From an uncultured Clostridia bacterium (GTDB lineage: Bacteria; Bacillota; Clostridia; TANB77; CAG-508), in NCBI GenBank assembly GCA_949746285.1, contig CATJZH010000058.1, positions 1 through 30,357 of the forward strand: a stretch of DNA of 30,357 nucleotides, given 5' to 3'. Every line of letters begins with the position of its first letter. Positions within the stretch are counted from its first letter, which is position 1. Both the position numbers and the translations under genes were made by a program. The notes beneath the pieces are model-generated. The model was not told where the DNA came from and ran no database searches. It saw nothing but the letters and a program-made list of their open reading frames with translations. Of the stretch, positions 6,121 to 13,993 are shown piece by piece.

Positions 6121-8067
6121 ATGGATAAGTATTTAAATCAATTAAGTAAAACATATAAAAATATACAAGAAGTTAGTGAGGAAATTATTAATTTGCAGGC
6201 AATACTAAATTTGCCAAAAGGAACAGAGCTATTTATGAGTGATCTTCATGGAGAATATGAAGCTTTTATACATATTATTAATAACGGGTCTGGAATTATA
6301 AAAAGTAAAATTGAAGATATTTATGAAACAAATTTGACAGAGGCAGAGAGAAAACAGCTCGCTACTTTAATTTATTATCCAGAAGAAAAACTTAACTTAG
6401 TAAAAAAAGGAAATGAAAATTTAAAAGAATGGTATAAAATAACTTTATATAAGTTAATTGAAGTTACTAGAGCAGTAAGTTCAAAATATACACGTTCTAA
6501 AGTCAGAAAAGCAATGCCAAAAGGATTTGAATACATTATAGATGAATTGTTGTACTTACAAGGAAATGACGAAAATAAAGAGAAATATTATCATCAGATT
6601 ATTCAAAGCATTATAGATTTAAATAGGGCAGATAGTTTTATTATTGCAATTTCGGAATTAATAAAGAAAATGGCAATAGACCATCTTCATATAGTGGGAG
6701 ATATATATGATAGAGGACCAGGTGCACCAGTAATTATGGATAAATTAATGAATTTCCACAGTTTAGATATAGAATGGGGAAATCATGATATACTTTGGAT
6801 GGGAGCTGCCTCTGGAAATGAAGCATGTATAGCTAATGTTGTTAGAATTTGCAGTAGATATGATAATCTGGCAACATTAGAAGAGGGATATGGAATAAAT
6901 ATTAGACCATTATCTGTTTTTGCGACAGAAGTTTATAAAAATGATGAATGTAAAAATTTTATTCCACGAAATAAAGAAATGTCAAAATATAGCAATAGTG
7001 ATAAAATTGTTCTTGCAAAAATTCAAAAAGCAATCGCTATAATTCAATTTAAATTAGAAGGAAATCTTATAAAGAAACATCCAGAATATAAAATGAAAGA
7101 TAGATTATTATTAGATAAAATTAATATGCAAAAAGGAACTGTAAAAATTGCAGGAAAGGAATTTTTACTTAACGATACAAACTTTCCTACATTAAATTTA
7201 AAAAATCCATATGAATTAACACAAGAAGAAAAAGAAATTATGGAAAGGTTAAAAAGTTCTTTTATGCAAAGTGAAAAATTAAATAGACATATTAATTTTT
7301 TATATGCTAAAGGACATATGTACCAAAAATTTAATTCAAACCTTTTATTTCATGGATGTATTCCAATGAAATCGAATGGAGATTTTGAAGAAGTAGAAGT
7401 TATAGGAAAAAAATTAAGAGGAAAAGAATTGCTAGAATATAGTGAAAAAATAGCACATAATGCATATTTTGGAGATAAAACAGAAAAGTTCCAAGATGCT
7501 ATAGATTTTATGTGGTATTTTTGGTGTGGTCCAAAATCACCATTATTTGGAAAAGATAAAGCAGCAACTTTTGAAAGATATTTTTTAGATGATAAAGAGC
7601 TCAAAAAAGAGAATAAAAATCCTTATTATAATTTAATAAATGATGAAAAAATATGTGATAAAATACTAGAGGAATTTGAAGAAAAATCAGAAGAAGGACA
7701 TATAATAAACGGTCATATTCCAGTAAAAGCTAAAGATGGTGAAAGCCCAATAAAAGCAAATGGAAAAATGATAGTTATAGATGGTGGCTTTTCGAAAGCA
7801 TATCAGCCAGCAACAGGAATTGCAGGTTATACATTAACATATAATTCTCATGGACTTGTTTTAGCTATGAATGAACCATTTGAATCAAAAATAAAAGCAA
7901 TAGAAGAAGGTTTAGATATAAAATCCCAGACAGTACTTAAAGAAAATATTATAAATAGAAAAAGAGTAGCAGATACAGACACAGGTAAAATATTAAATGA
8001 AGAAATAAAAGACTTGAAAAAACTGTTAATGGCATATAGAGAAGGAAAATTAAAAGAGAGAGCATAA
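6121..8067 (+). CDS. fbp: Fructose-1,6-bisphosphatase, class III
   Basis: This enzyme hydrolyses fructose-1,6-bisphosphate to fructose-6-phosphate in gluconeogenesis. The 648-aa product belongs to the large Firmicute class III FBPases, built on a calcineurin-like metallophosphatase fold. Metal-site motifs are visible: MSDLHGEYEAF (near residue 40), HIVGDIYDRGPG (near 190) and WGNHDILWMGA (near 220), with INGHIPVKAKDGESP towards the C terminus. The length matches family members of about 640-670 aa. It has AAAGG before the ATG and is followed by an independently promoted small gene and a ROK sugar kinase, a carbohydrate context. Confidence 0.96.
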   Translation: MDKYLNQLSKTYKNIQEVSEEIINLQAILNLPKGTELFMSDLHGEYEAFIHIINNGSGIIKSKIEDIYETNLTEAERKQLATLIYYPEEKLNLVKKGNENLKEWYKITLYKLIEVTRAVSSKYTRSKVRKAMPKGFEYIIDELLYLQGNDENKEKYYHQIIQSIIDLNRADSFIIAISELIKKMAIDHLHIVGDIYDRGPGAPVIMDKLMNFHSLDIEWGNHDILWMGAASGNEACIANVVRICSRYDNLATLEEGYGINIRPLSVFATEVYKNDECKNFIPRNKEMSKYSNSDKIVLAKIQKAIAIIQFKLEGNLIKKHPEYKMKDRLLLDKINMQKGTVKIAGKEFLLNDTNFPTLNLKNPYELTQEEKEIMERLKSSFMQSEKLNRHINFLYAKGHMYQKFNSNLLFHGCIPMKSNGDFEEVEVIGKKLRGKELLEYSEKIAHNAYFGDKTEKFQDAIDFMWYFWCGPKSPLFGKDKAATFERYFLDDKELKKENKNPYYNLINDEKICDKILEEFEEKSEEGHIINGHIPVKAKDGESPIKANGKMIVIDGGFSKAYQPATGIAGYTLTYNSHGLVLAMNEPFESKIKAIEEGLDIKSQTVLKENIINRKRVADTDTGKILNEEIKDLKKLLMAYREGKLKERA

Positions 8068-8080
8068 TTATAAAAGTCCA

Positions 8081-8109
8081 TTGACATTTTTCTAAAAAAA
8101 ATATATAAA
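8081..8109 (+). promoter_or_regulatory. Promoter of the 58-aa gene and ROK kinase
   Basis: TTGACA (8081-8086), 17 bp, TATAAA (8104-8109). It begins 14 bp after the fbp stop and gives a short leader to the ATG at 8133. Confidence 0.75.
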
Positions 8110-8132
8110 TATTATATAAAGGAGAAATAGTT

Positions 8133-8309
8133 ATGTTAATGAAAGATAGAGGAACCAATTTTACATTTTTACGTTTTGAAATATTAATGATTGTAATGAT
8201 ACTTCTATTAGGAGTTGTAACTTATGTGGCTTTTCAAGACAATGGAATAGTAGATAGGGAAGAACAAAATTTTATAAATAAAGTAGAAGAAGAATTAGTG
8301 TTAGAATAA
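8133..8309 (+). CDS. 58-aa single-pass membrane peptide
   Basis: I do not recognise this 58-aa product. It begins MLMKDRGTNFTFLRFE, has one membrane helix at about residues 16-33 (ILMIVMILLLGVVTYVAF), and ends in an acidic tail, EEQNFINKVEEELVLE. The charge pattern suggests the N terminus inside and the acidic tail outside. GGAG lies 8 nt upstream, a strong promoter is just ahead, and the ROK kinase starts 17 nt after the stop, so the two are probably co-transcribed. Base use matches the neighbours. Confidence 0.75.
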   Translation: MLMKDRGTNFTFLRFEILMIVMILLLGVVTYVAFQDNGIVDREEQNFINKVEEELVLE

Positions 8310-8326
8310 TAAAGATAGGAGTACAA

Positions 8327-9229
8327 ATGAAAATAGGAATTGATATAGGTGGCAGTCATATAGGAATTGGGCTAGTAGATGGATATAATTTAATAGATAC
8401 AATAGACAGATTCTTTTCTAAAGATGATAAAAAAGATATTACAAATGCAATAATAAGAATTATAGATGAACTATTAAATGAATTATTAAATAAGAATAAT
8501 GTATCTATAAATATGATAGAAGGAATTGGTGTAGCATCACCAGGAACTATAACAGACGGAAAAATAACTTCTTTTAATTTAGGACTTAAAAGTTTTGATT
8601 TAAAGTCTAAATTAAAAGAGAAATACCATTTAAATGTTAGTGTAAGAAATGATGGGAAATGTGCTGCCATGGTTGAAAAAGTATATGGTGCAATGAAAGA
8701 TTATGATGACTGTGTATTTATAAATATTGGAACAGGAATAGGAGGAGCTGCTTTTTTAGGAGGAAAACTATTAGAACCCAAAAAGTATTCAGGATTTGAA
8801 TTTGGACATATGACTTTAGTAAAAAATGGAATAGAATGTACTTGTGGAAAAAAAGGATGTTTTGAAAGATATTGTTCTATAAAAGCTTTAAAAACTAAAA
8901 TAACAAATACATTAAATATAGATAGTGCAGATATTTCTGGTCAATATTTAAGAGAAGAACTTATGGTAAAATACCATGATGAAGTTCAAAATGACATAAA
9001 TGAATTTATAGAATATTTAAAAGTAGGTGTATGTAATTTAATAGATATTTTTGAACCAGAAATTATTTGTTTTGGTGGAAGTTTTTCTTATTATGAAGGA
9101 CACCCAGTATTAGATAAATTAATAGAAGAAATAAATAAGCCAGAGTCAACATTTAATAGTGAAAAGCATAAAATAGTTACAGCACAGTTTAAAAATGATG
9201 CTGGAATAATAGGGGCAACTATAAGTTAA
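8327..9229 (+). CDS. ROK-family glucokinase
   Basis: A 300-aa ROK-family protein, most likely a sugar kinase (glucokinase type) that phosphorylates a hexose with ATP. It has the N-terminal phosphate-1 motif GIDIGGSHIGIGLVD (residues 3-17), the catalytic segment RNDGKCAA (ROK pattern ENDA), the second phosphate motif GTGIGGA, EFGHM, and the zinc-binding CTCGKKGCFE (CxCGxxGCxE). It lacks an N-terminal helix-turn-helix, so it is an enzyme rather than a NagC/XylR repressor. The start ATG 8327 follows AGGAG. Together with fbp it suggests a local sugar-phosphate group. The exact substrate cannot be told from sequence. Confidence 0.9.
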   Translation: MKIGIDIGGSHIGIGLVDGYNLIDTIDRFFSKDDKKDITNAIIRIIDELLNELLNKNNVSINMIEGIGVASPGTITDGKITSFNLGLKSFDLKSKLKEKYHLNVSVRNDGKCAAMVEKVYGAMKDYDDCVFINIGTGIGGAAFLGGKLLEPKKYSGFEFGHMTLVKNGIECTCGKKGCFERYCSIKALKTKITNTLNIDSADISGQYLREELMVKYHDEVQNDINEFIEYLKVGVCNLIDIFEPEIICFGGSFSYYEGHPVLDKLIEEINKPESTFNSEKHKIVTAQFKNDAGIIGATIS

Positions 9230-9257
9230 ATAAGCAAAGTAAATTTGCTTATTTTTT
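9228..9257 (+). terminator. Terminator of ROK kinase
   Basis: The 11-bp arms 9228-9238 and 9244-9254 (AAATAAGCAAA / TTTGCTTATTT) overlap the gene's stop region and run into six T. Confidence 0.88.
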
Positions 9258-9273
9258 CTTTTTATAGTAAAAA

Positions 9274-9302
9274 TTGACTATTTAAAAGCTAAATGGTATA
9301 AT
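9274..9302 (+). promoter_or_regulatory. Promoter of orphan gene 9379-9747
   Basis: TTGACT (9274-9279), 17 bp, TATAAT (9297-9302). Transcription should begin near 9309, leaving a leader of about 70 nt. Confidence 0.85.
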
Positions 9303-9378
9303 AAAATTAGTGGAAAAGAATTATCTAGCTGATTCATCCACTTACCCAAACAATATGATAGAACGGAGGAAAAAAATA

Positions 9379-9747
9379 ATGGGTAAAAATTTTATGGATG
9401 CAGAAACAAATGGAAATGTGGTAAAAGACGCAATGATTAAGCTCGGCAAGGGAATGAGCTTCATTATGAAGTTCGATAATGATGAATTTGAGAGTATGTT
9501 TCTGGATGAATGCATATTCTACCACAAGGAGCTGGATGTTAGCAACGAAGATGGAATTTATCGAGTATCGGTACATCCAGAAGCGAACAAGATAGTTTCG
9601 GCGAAAACTTGGAACATAATGTTCCAGAAGTATCGTGCGCTATCTAATTGGGGAGCAGATGCTCCAGTAGAATTCTTGGGAGCTTTTAATAACGATATCC
9701 CGATTTCGGGAATTGCAATGTTTCCAGTGGCATTTCTGCAGGCATAA
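9379..9747 (+). CDS. Orphan 122-aa soluble protein
   Basis: I do not recognise the family. The product starts MGKNFMDAETNGNVVKDAM, is mixed alpha/beta with several aromatic and acidic residues, has a central segment FDNDEFESMFLDECIFYHKE, and ends in a hydrophobic stretch GIAMFPVAFLQA. No signal peptide is present. ATG 9379 is 9 nt after GGAGG; the open frame reaches back to 9310, but those codons lie at the transcript start without an SD. G/C-richer codons (CTC, GGC, TCG, GCG, CTG) contrast with the flanking genes. It is a self-contained unit with its own promoter, a 3' hairpin and a GC-rich terminator. Confidence 0.75.
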   Translation: MGKNFMDAETNGNVVKDAMIKLGKGMSFIMKFDNDEFESMFLDECIFYHKELDVSNEDGIYRVSVHPEANKIVSAKTWNIMFQKYRALSNWGADAPVEFLGAFNNDIPISGIAMFPVAFLQA

Positions 9748-9755
9748 GAATCAGC

Positions 9756-9802
9756 TACCAGCATGGCTGCGGAAGAAGATTTTTGAGAAAGGCATGCTGG
9801 TA
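9756..9802 (+). repeat. 3'-UTR long-loop hairpin
   Basis: TACCAGCATG (9756-9765) is perfectly complementary to CATGCTGGTA (9793-9802), enclosing a 27-nt loop. It lies between the stop codon and the terminator of the orphan gene and may stabilise the 3' end or act in regulation. Confidence 0.55.
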
Positions 9803-9833
9803 CCCTGCCCACAACGGGCAGGGATTATTTTTT
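9803..9833 (+). terminator. Terminator of orphan gene
   Basis: CCCTGCCC (9803-9810) pairs with GGGCAGGG (9816-9823) and is followed by ATTATTTTTTT. This is one of the most GC-rich terminators in the window. Confidence 0.9.
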
Positions 9834-9855
9834 TGCAAAAAAATATATCAAAATA

Positions 9856-10857
9856 CTACGATTTTGATATATCTTCAGAATTTCTATCTAATTCAGGTAA
9901 TATACTTTTTAAATCTGTTAATATAGATTTATATAAATCTTGGGATTTTAAATATTCACTATTTTTACTTATAATATTTAATATATTAGATACTCGAGCA
10001 GGTTCTATAAGTGAAGAAGAATTTGTAATATCATGAATATGTGCAAAAGCACATTTTTCTGGAGTAGGGTTTGAAGTATCATATATTAGGGTGTCTTCTG
10101 CTAAATCGAAGATGTCTTTATTTCTGCGATATACTTTTATACTATCAAAGAATCGAGTATTGGGATTTGTGTGAAAATCATTTTCAAAAAATTGAATGTT
10201 TTTTAAAAAACTTTTTACAGTATCATCATGATAATCTAAATTTGTATATCTTAAAGGTATGTTAGAGGAATCTCTAGCACTAACCATATTTAAATATCTT
10301 TCAAATATTGAAAAGGCACTTTCTTTCATAGGTACAGCGAGTGTTATTAAAGAAGATGAATAATTAGTTTTTTCATCATTTTTATAACGAGTTAATATAT
10401 TTTGTACCCACTGTAAATCTCTCATAGTTCCAGTTAAAATTATATTTGTACCAGGAAATTCTTGAAGAATTGTTTCCTGAATTATGTAATAAAGTTCGTA
10501 AGATGTTTGATTAGTTTTATAAGCATAATCTTTATCTGATATATGTTCTTCAGTACCAGAAATTTCATTATGATAATGTCTAAAAATATCCATATTTAGA
10601 ATTACAAAATCTTTGTCCGGATTATCTAATATAATTTTTTTAACTAATGTATCTTTTCCAGCACCAGTGGGTGCCCCTAAAAATATTAAATCAGCAGAAG
10701 GCTTTGAGTCTTTTGAAGATTCTAAATTATAATTGCTTATAATTTGAGCAATTAATTTAGCATGTGTTATATTTAAGTATTCGATGTCTGGATTTATAGA
10801 TTTTTCAGCTTCAATTATTTTTTCTACTTTTAAAGTTAATTCTTCTAAATTATTCAT
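9856..10857 (-). CDS. Zeta-toxin-like kinase
   Basis: A 333-aa P-loop protein of the zeta toxin/PezT type, which phosphorylates UDP-N-acetylglucosamine and blocks peptidoglycan synthesis. It has Walker A GAPTGAGKDT (residues 61-70), an acidic site NMDIFRHYH (Asp90), IILTGTMRD matching the zeta IEGT(x)R region, and ERYLNMVSARDSSNIPLRYT, matching the zeta ERY...R...AR segment. It overlaps by 8 nt a small upstream gene that would be its antitoxin, so the two are translationally coupled. The extra N-terminal helix and C-terminal extension make it longer than canonical zeta (about 287 aa). Toxin activity is inferred from motifs. Confidence 0.82.
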   Translation of the reverse strand: MNNLEELTLKVEKIIEAEKSINPDIEYLNITHAKLIAQIISNYNLESSKDSKPSADLIFLGAPTGAGKDTLVKKIILDNPDKDFVILNMDIFRHYHNEISGTEEHISDKDYAYKTNQTSYELYYIIQETILQEFPGTNIILTGTMRDLQWVQNILTRYKNDEKTNYSSSLITLAVPMKESAFSIFERYLNMVSARDSSNIPLRYTNLDYHDDTVKSFLKNIQFFENDFHTNPNTRFFDSIKVYRRNKDIFDLAEDTLIYDTSNPTPEKCAFAHIHDITNSSSLIEPARVSNILNIISKNSEYLKSQDLYKSILTDLKSILPELDRNSEDISKS

Positions 10858-11059
10858 TATTTATTTCTCCATATTTTAAAATTAATTCATCTAAATCTTT
10901 AACAGTTCCTTTATAAACTCTTTCTTTATCTTCTAAAAGTTCATTAAGTTTATTTTGAAGCTCTATATTATTTGAATTTTTTGATAATTGTATATTTAAT
11001 TTAGCAATTTTTTGATTTAATTTTTCAATAATTAAATTGAACTTTGTACTATTTTCCAT
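10850..11059 (-). CDS. Epsilon-like antitoxin candidate
   Basis: A 69-aa, highly charged all-helical protein with heptad-like Leu/Ile spacing (FNLIIEKLNQKIAKLNIQL) and an acidic C-terminal half. It immediately precedes and overlaps the zeta-like toxin by 8 nt, the standard antitoxin-first order. Epsilon antitoxins are three-helix bundles of 70-90 aa that block the zeta ATP site. No DNA-binding domain is seen, unlike PezA. AAGGA lies about 7 nt before ATG 11059. The role is assigned from context and size, not from a conserved motif. Confidence 0.7.
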   Translation of the reverse strand: MENSTKFNLIIEKLNQKIAKLNIQLSKNSNNIELQNKLNELLEDKERVYKGTVKDLDELILKYGEINNE

Positions 11060-11085
11060 AACTTTTCCTTTTAAATTTTTTTTTG

Positions 11086-11114
11086 ATTATACCATATAAG
11101 AAAAAAAGGAGCAA
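11086..11114 (-). promoter_or_regulatory. Promoter of the toxin-antitoxin pair
   Basis: On the minus strand TTGCTC (11114-11109), 17 bp, TATAAT (11091-11086). It lies about 27 bp upstream of the antitoxin ATG and is divergent from the RNase J promoter at 11154. Confidence 0.65.
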
Positions 11115-11153
11115 GTAAATAATGAGTTTATTAGTGCTAGCGAATGCAAATGG

Positions 11154-11182
11154 TTGACAATATGATTAAATGATAGTATAAT
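11154..11182 (+). promoter_or_regulatory. Perfect consensus promoter of rnj leader
   Basis: TTGACA (11154-11159), 17 bp, TATAAT (11177-11182): a full consensus match. A second, poorer TTGACA (11353-11358) with TTAAAT (11377-11382) lies further down. The first gives a leader of about 335 nt before the RNase J coding region. Confidence 0.85.
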
Positions 11183-11188
11183 ATTACA

Positions 11189-11523
11189 CAGTATTAATGA
11201 GATTTATAAAAATAAAAATAGTTCAAAGGTTTGGAAAATATTAAAATTATAAAGTGTACGGAATAAAATTAAATATATTTTTAAATATGTAAAATAAGAG
11301 TAGAGAGAAGTTTATTTTCATATTTGATGTGTAAAAATATATTATAAATAAATTGACATAGACTATTAAGTTTATGTTAAATTTAGTTTGTAATTTTAAA
11401 TATAGTAAAATATTTTCTGTTAGTCTAATATTAGGCTAATTTTTTGTATACAAAAGAATTTAATAGATAAAATATAATAAACTTAAAAATTCTTATATAC
11501 ATATAAGAACTAATATAAATTAA
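11189..11523 (+). ncRNA. Long leader or small RNA upstream of RNase J
   Basis: No coding region is seen in this 335-nt AT-rich stretch. It is bounded by a perfect promoter and contains a terminator-like hairpin at 11420-11445, so a transcript of about 255 nt or an attenuated rnj mRNA is expected. I see no match to 6S RNA, SRP RNA, tmRNA or a known riboswitch core. Confidence 0.4.
11420..11445 (+). terminator. Terminator/attenuator in rnj leader
   Basis: TTAGTCTAA (11420-11428) pairs with TTAGGCTAA (11431-11439), with one wobble, and is followed by six T (11440-11445). It lies about 80 nt before the RNase J reading frame, so it could reduce its expression. Confidence 0.6.
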
Positions 11524-13596
11524 ATGGATACGGAAATAATAAAGAAAGGAGAGTATATTAAACAAAAAGTTAATATACAAAATGATATGGAAGAAAATAA
11601 AAATTCAAAAGAAAAAGTTGGAAATCAAGTAAAGAGAAACTCACAAAGGGCAAGACAAAAAAATAATATGATTTCAAAAAATGCAAATGAAAGTAAAGAA
11701 ATTAAAAAAAGTACTGCTGTGCAAAAAACAAATAAAATTAAAGAAAAAGTTACTAAAAAAGTAGTAAAAACTAAAAATAAGCAAAATGAAAATGAATATG
11801 CAGGATCACCAATTAGAAGAACTAATACTAGTTTATTAAAAATTGAAAAAAAAGAAAAGTTGCCAGCAGTTAAAAACAAGAAAAAAGTTAGTATGATAAA
11901 AAAAGAGCAATCTATAGATTTAAAAGAAGGTTTTTCGTTTAAAAAAGAAACTTTAAAAATTATACCTTTAGGTGGAATTGAAGAAATTGGAAAAAATATT
12001 ACAGTATTTGAATATGGAAATGATATAGTTTTAGTTGATTGTGGAGTTGCATTTCCAGAAGAAGATATGTTAGGAATAGATTTAGTTATTCCAGATTTTA
12101 CGTATCTTGAAAAAAACAAATCTAAAATAAGAGGATTAGTTATAACTCATGGACACGAAGACCATATTGGTTCAATAGCATATTTATTAAAACAAATAAA
12201 TGTACCAATTTATGCAACCAAATTAACAATAGGATTAATTTCTAATAAATTGGAAGAGCATAGATTATTAAAAAATGCTAAATTAAATGTAGTAAAACAA
12301 GGACAAACAATAGTACTTGGAAAAATGAGAGTAGAGTTTATAAGAAGCTGTCATAGTATACCTGATTCAGTTGCACTAGCTATTCATACACCAGTTGGAA
12401 CAGTAGTTCATACAGGTGACTTTAAAATAGATTATACTCCAATTGATGAGCAAAAGATAGATTTGGGAAGACTTGCAGAACTTGGAAATAGAGGAGTTTT
12501 AGCTTTGCTTTCTGATAGTACAAATGCAGAAAGAAAAGGTTATACAATGTCTGAAAGTACAGTTGGAGAAGTTTTTGATAAATTATTTTTAAATTGTAAA
12601 AAAAGAATTGTTATAGCTACATTTGCTTCAAATATGCATAGAATACAGCAAATAGTAAATTCAGCAGTTGCAAATAATAGAAAAATTGCTGTATGTGGAA
12701 GAAGTATGATAAATATGATAAATACATCAGTAGAACTAGGTTATATTGATGCTCCTAAAAATGTATTTATAGATGTAGATATGATAAAAAATTATACTGA
12801 TGATCAATTAGTAATAATTACTACTGGAAGTCAAGGAGAGCCAATGTCAGCATTAACAAGAATGGCAAATGGTGAACATAGAAAAGTAAATATAAATTCA
12901 AATGATTTAGTTATAATTTCTGCAACTCCAATTCCAGGAAATGAGAAATTTGTATCAAAAGTAATTGATGATTTAATGAAAATTGGTGCAGAAGTAGTCT
13001 ACAGCGCTTTAGCAGATGTTCATGTTTCTGGACACGCTTGTCAAGAAGAACAAAAATTAATGTTATCATTAGTAAGACCAAAATTTTTTGTACCAGTTCA
13101 TGGTGAATATAGACAATTAATTGCACATAAAAATACAGCTAAATTAATGGGAATACCTGAAGAAAATGTTATGTTACTAAAAAATGGTAAAGTTTTAGAA
13201 TTAAGTGAAAACGAAGCTAAGTTTACAGGAAGTGTTACTACAGGAAAGGTCTTTGTAGACGGATTAGGTGTTGGAGATGTTGGAAATATTGTTTTAAGAG
13301 ATAGACAACATTTATCACAAGATGGATTAATTATAGTAGTTTTAACAATGGATGCAAGCGGAAATGTAGTTGCAGGACCAGATATAATTTCTAGAGGATT
13401 TGTTTATGTGAGAGAATCTGAAAATTTAATGGAAGAAGTTAAACATTTAGTAAATACAGAAGTAATGAGATGTGTAAATAGTCATATAACAGATTGGTCT
13501 ACTATAAAATCAAGTATTAGAGATTCTTTAAAAGATTATATATTCCAAAAAACCAAAAGGAACCCGATGTTGCTACCGATAATAATGGAGATATAA
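11524..13596 (+). CDS. rnj: Ribonuclease J
   Basis: RNase J is a metallo-beta-lactamase/beta-CASP nuclease with 5'-3' exo- and endonuclease activity, central to mRNA decay in Firmicutes. The catalytic THGHEDHIG is at residues 208-216, with further ligands in CHSIPDS, HTGDFK and DSTNAERKG, the beta-CASP segment TGSQGEPMSALTRMANGEH, and a C-terminal domain ending PMLLPIIMEI. The catalytic part matches the usual 555 aa; about 140 extra N-terminal residues are Lys/Asn-rich and disordered, probably RNA- or partner-binding. The ATG at 11524 has no SD. AGGAG at 11547-11551 lies 5 nt before an in-frame ATT (11557), so the exact start is uncertain. Confidence 0.93.
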   Translation: MDTEIIKKGEYIKQKVNIQNDMEENKNSKEKVGNQVKRNSQRARQKNNMISKNANESKEIKKSTAVQKTNKIKEKVTKKVVKTKNKQNENEYAGSPIRRTNTSLLKIEKKEKLPAVKNKKKVSMIKKEQSIDLKEGFSFKKETLKIIPLGGIEEIGKNITVFEYGNDIVLVDCGVAFPEEDMLGIDLVIPDFTYLEKNKSKIRGLVITHGHEDHIGSIAYLLKQINVPIYATKLTIGLISNKLEEHRLLKNAKLNVVKQGQTIVLGKMRVEFIRSCHSIPDSVALAIHTPVGTVVHTGDFKIDYTPIDEQKIDLGRLAELGNRGVLALLSDSTNAERKGYTMSESTVGEVFDKLFLNCKKRIVIATFASNMHRIQQIVNSAVANNRKIAVCGRSMINMINTSVELGYIDAPKNVFIDVDMIKNYTDDQLVIITTGSQGEPMSALTRMANGEHRKVNINSNDLVIISATPIPGNEKFVSKVIDDLMKIGAEVVYSALADVHVSGHACQEEQKLMLSLVRPKFFVPVHGEYRQLIAHKNTAKLMGIPEENVMLLKNGKVLELSENEAKFTGSVTTGKVFVDGLGVGDVGNIVLRDRQHLSQDGLIIVVLTMDASGNVVAGPDIISRGFVYVRESENLMEEVKHLVNTEVMRCVNSHITDWSTIKSSIRDSLKDYIFQKTKRNPMLLPIIMEI

Positions 13597-13607
13597 TAAA
13601 ATAGTTG

Positions 13608-13638
13608 AAAAATCAGGTGTTTGCAGGCCTGATTTTTT
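13608..13638 (+). terminator. Terminator of RNase J gene
   Basis: AAAAATCAGG (13608-13617) pairs with CCTGATTTTT (13628-13637), ending in a T-run. It starts 12 nt after the stop codon. Confidence 0.85.
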
Positions 13639-13678
13639 GATTTGTTGATAACGCATTTATAAAATTTAATAAATAATA

Positions 13679-13707
13679 TGGACAGATTAAAAATAATATT
13701 ATAGAAT
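13679..13707 (+). promoter_or_regulatory. Promoter of 41-aa peptide mRNA
   Basis: TGGACA (13679-13684), 17 bp, TAGAAT (13702-13707). The expected start is at about 13715, where the word ATAGGAAATG begins; the antisense RNA starts with the same word. Confidence 0.6.
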
Positions 13708-13745
13708 ATTTGCTATAGGAAATGATAAAAGCAGATGAGGTTTTG

Positions 13746-13777
13746 CCACCTAAATATGAATCTTCATAGGAAGGTGG
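13746..13777 (+). promoter_or_regulatory. SD-sequestering hairpin
   Basis: CCACCT (13746-13751) pairs with AGGTGG (13772-13777), which is the SD of the 41-aa gene. Inside, TATGA (13755-13759) pairs with TCATA (13764-13768), with matching 3-nt internal loops. Translation would be blocked when this forms, as in many type I toxin mRNAs. Confidence 0.75.
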
Positions 13778-13785
13778 TGATGTTT

Positions 13786-13911
13786 ATGGTTAAAGTGATA
13801 CTGTTTTATATAATATTACTAATGATATCTTTAACGTTAAATGTTGCCTTGACAGCAGTTCTATATAAGAACTGGGTTGATAGAAGGCTACATAAATATA
13901 TAAAAAAATAA
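13786..13911 (+). CDS. 41-aa membrane peptide, type I toxin candidate
   Basis: A 41-aa peptide of one hydrophobic helix (residues 2-26, VILFYIILLMISLTL then NVALTAVLY) and a short basic tail containing NWVDRRLHKYIKK. Size, single helix, Trp near the membrane edge and charged C terminus resemble Fst/Ldr-type and similar type I toxins, but I see no clear homology. ATG 13786 is 8 nt after AGGTGG; an in-frame ATG at 13780 is too close to the SD. The SD is buried in a hairpin, the stop codon lies in a bidirectional terminator, and a strong promoter points back at it from 14000-14029. Toxicity is inferred from this layout. Confidence 0.72.
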   Translation: MVKVILFYIILLMISLTLNVALTAVLYKNWVDRRLHKYIKK

Positions 13912-13993
13912 ACCATTCTGCTTAGCCGAGCACTTGGTTTATTTTAATCAATATATTATTGCCAAAACCACGTTTGTGAATTTGGCATTTCCT
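13900..13993 (-). ncRNA. Putative antisense RNA to the 41-aa peptide mRNA
   Basis: From the minus-strand promoter at 14000-14029, a transcript would begin near 13993 and stop at the shared terminator, about 95 nt. It begins GGAAATG, then forms a hairpin: GCCAAA (13986-13981) with TTTGGC (13966-13961), with CAC/GTG inside. It has no convincing reading frame. Its 3' part is complementary to the end of the peptide mRNA, the arrangement of par/Fst-like antitoxin RNAs. Confidence 0.6.
13905..13945. terminator. Shared bidirectional terminator
   Basis: The 11-bp arms 13905-13915 and 13935-13945 (AAAATAAACCA / TGGTTTATTTT) enclose a loop containing GCT/AGC pairing. U-runs follow on both strands (TTTATTTT on plus; TTTATTTTTTTA on minus). 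It would end both the peptide mRNA and the antisense RNA, which then overlap by about 40 nt. Confidence 0.8.

Noticed and set aside
9713..10036. 107-aa plus-strand frame over the zeta gene end
   Set aside because: It crosses a strong terminator and is antisense to the zeta-like gene, with no SD.
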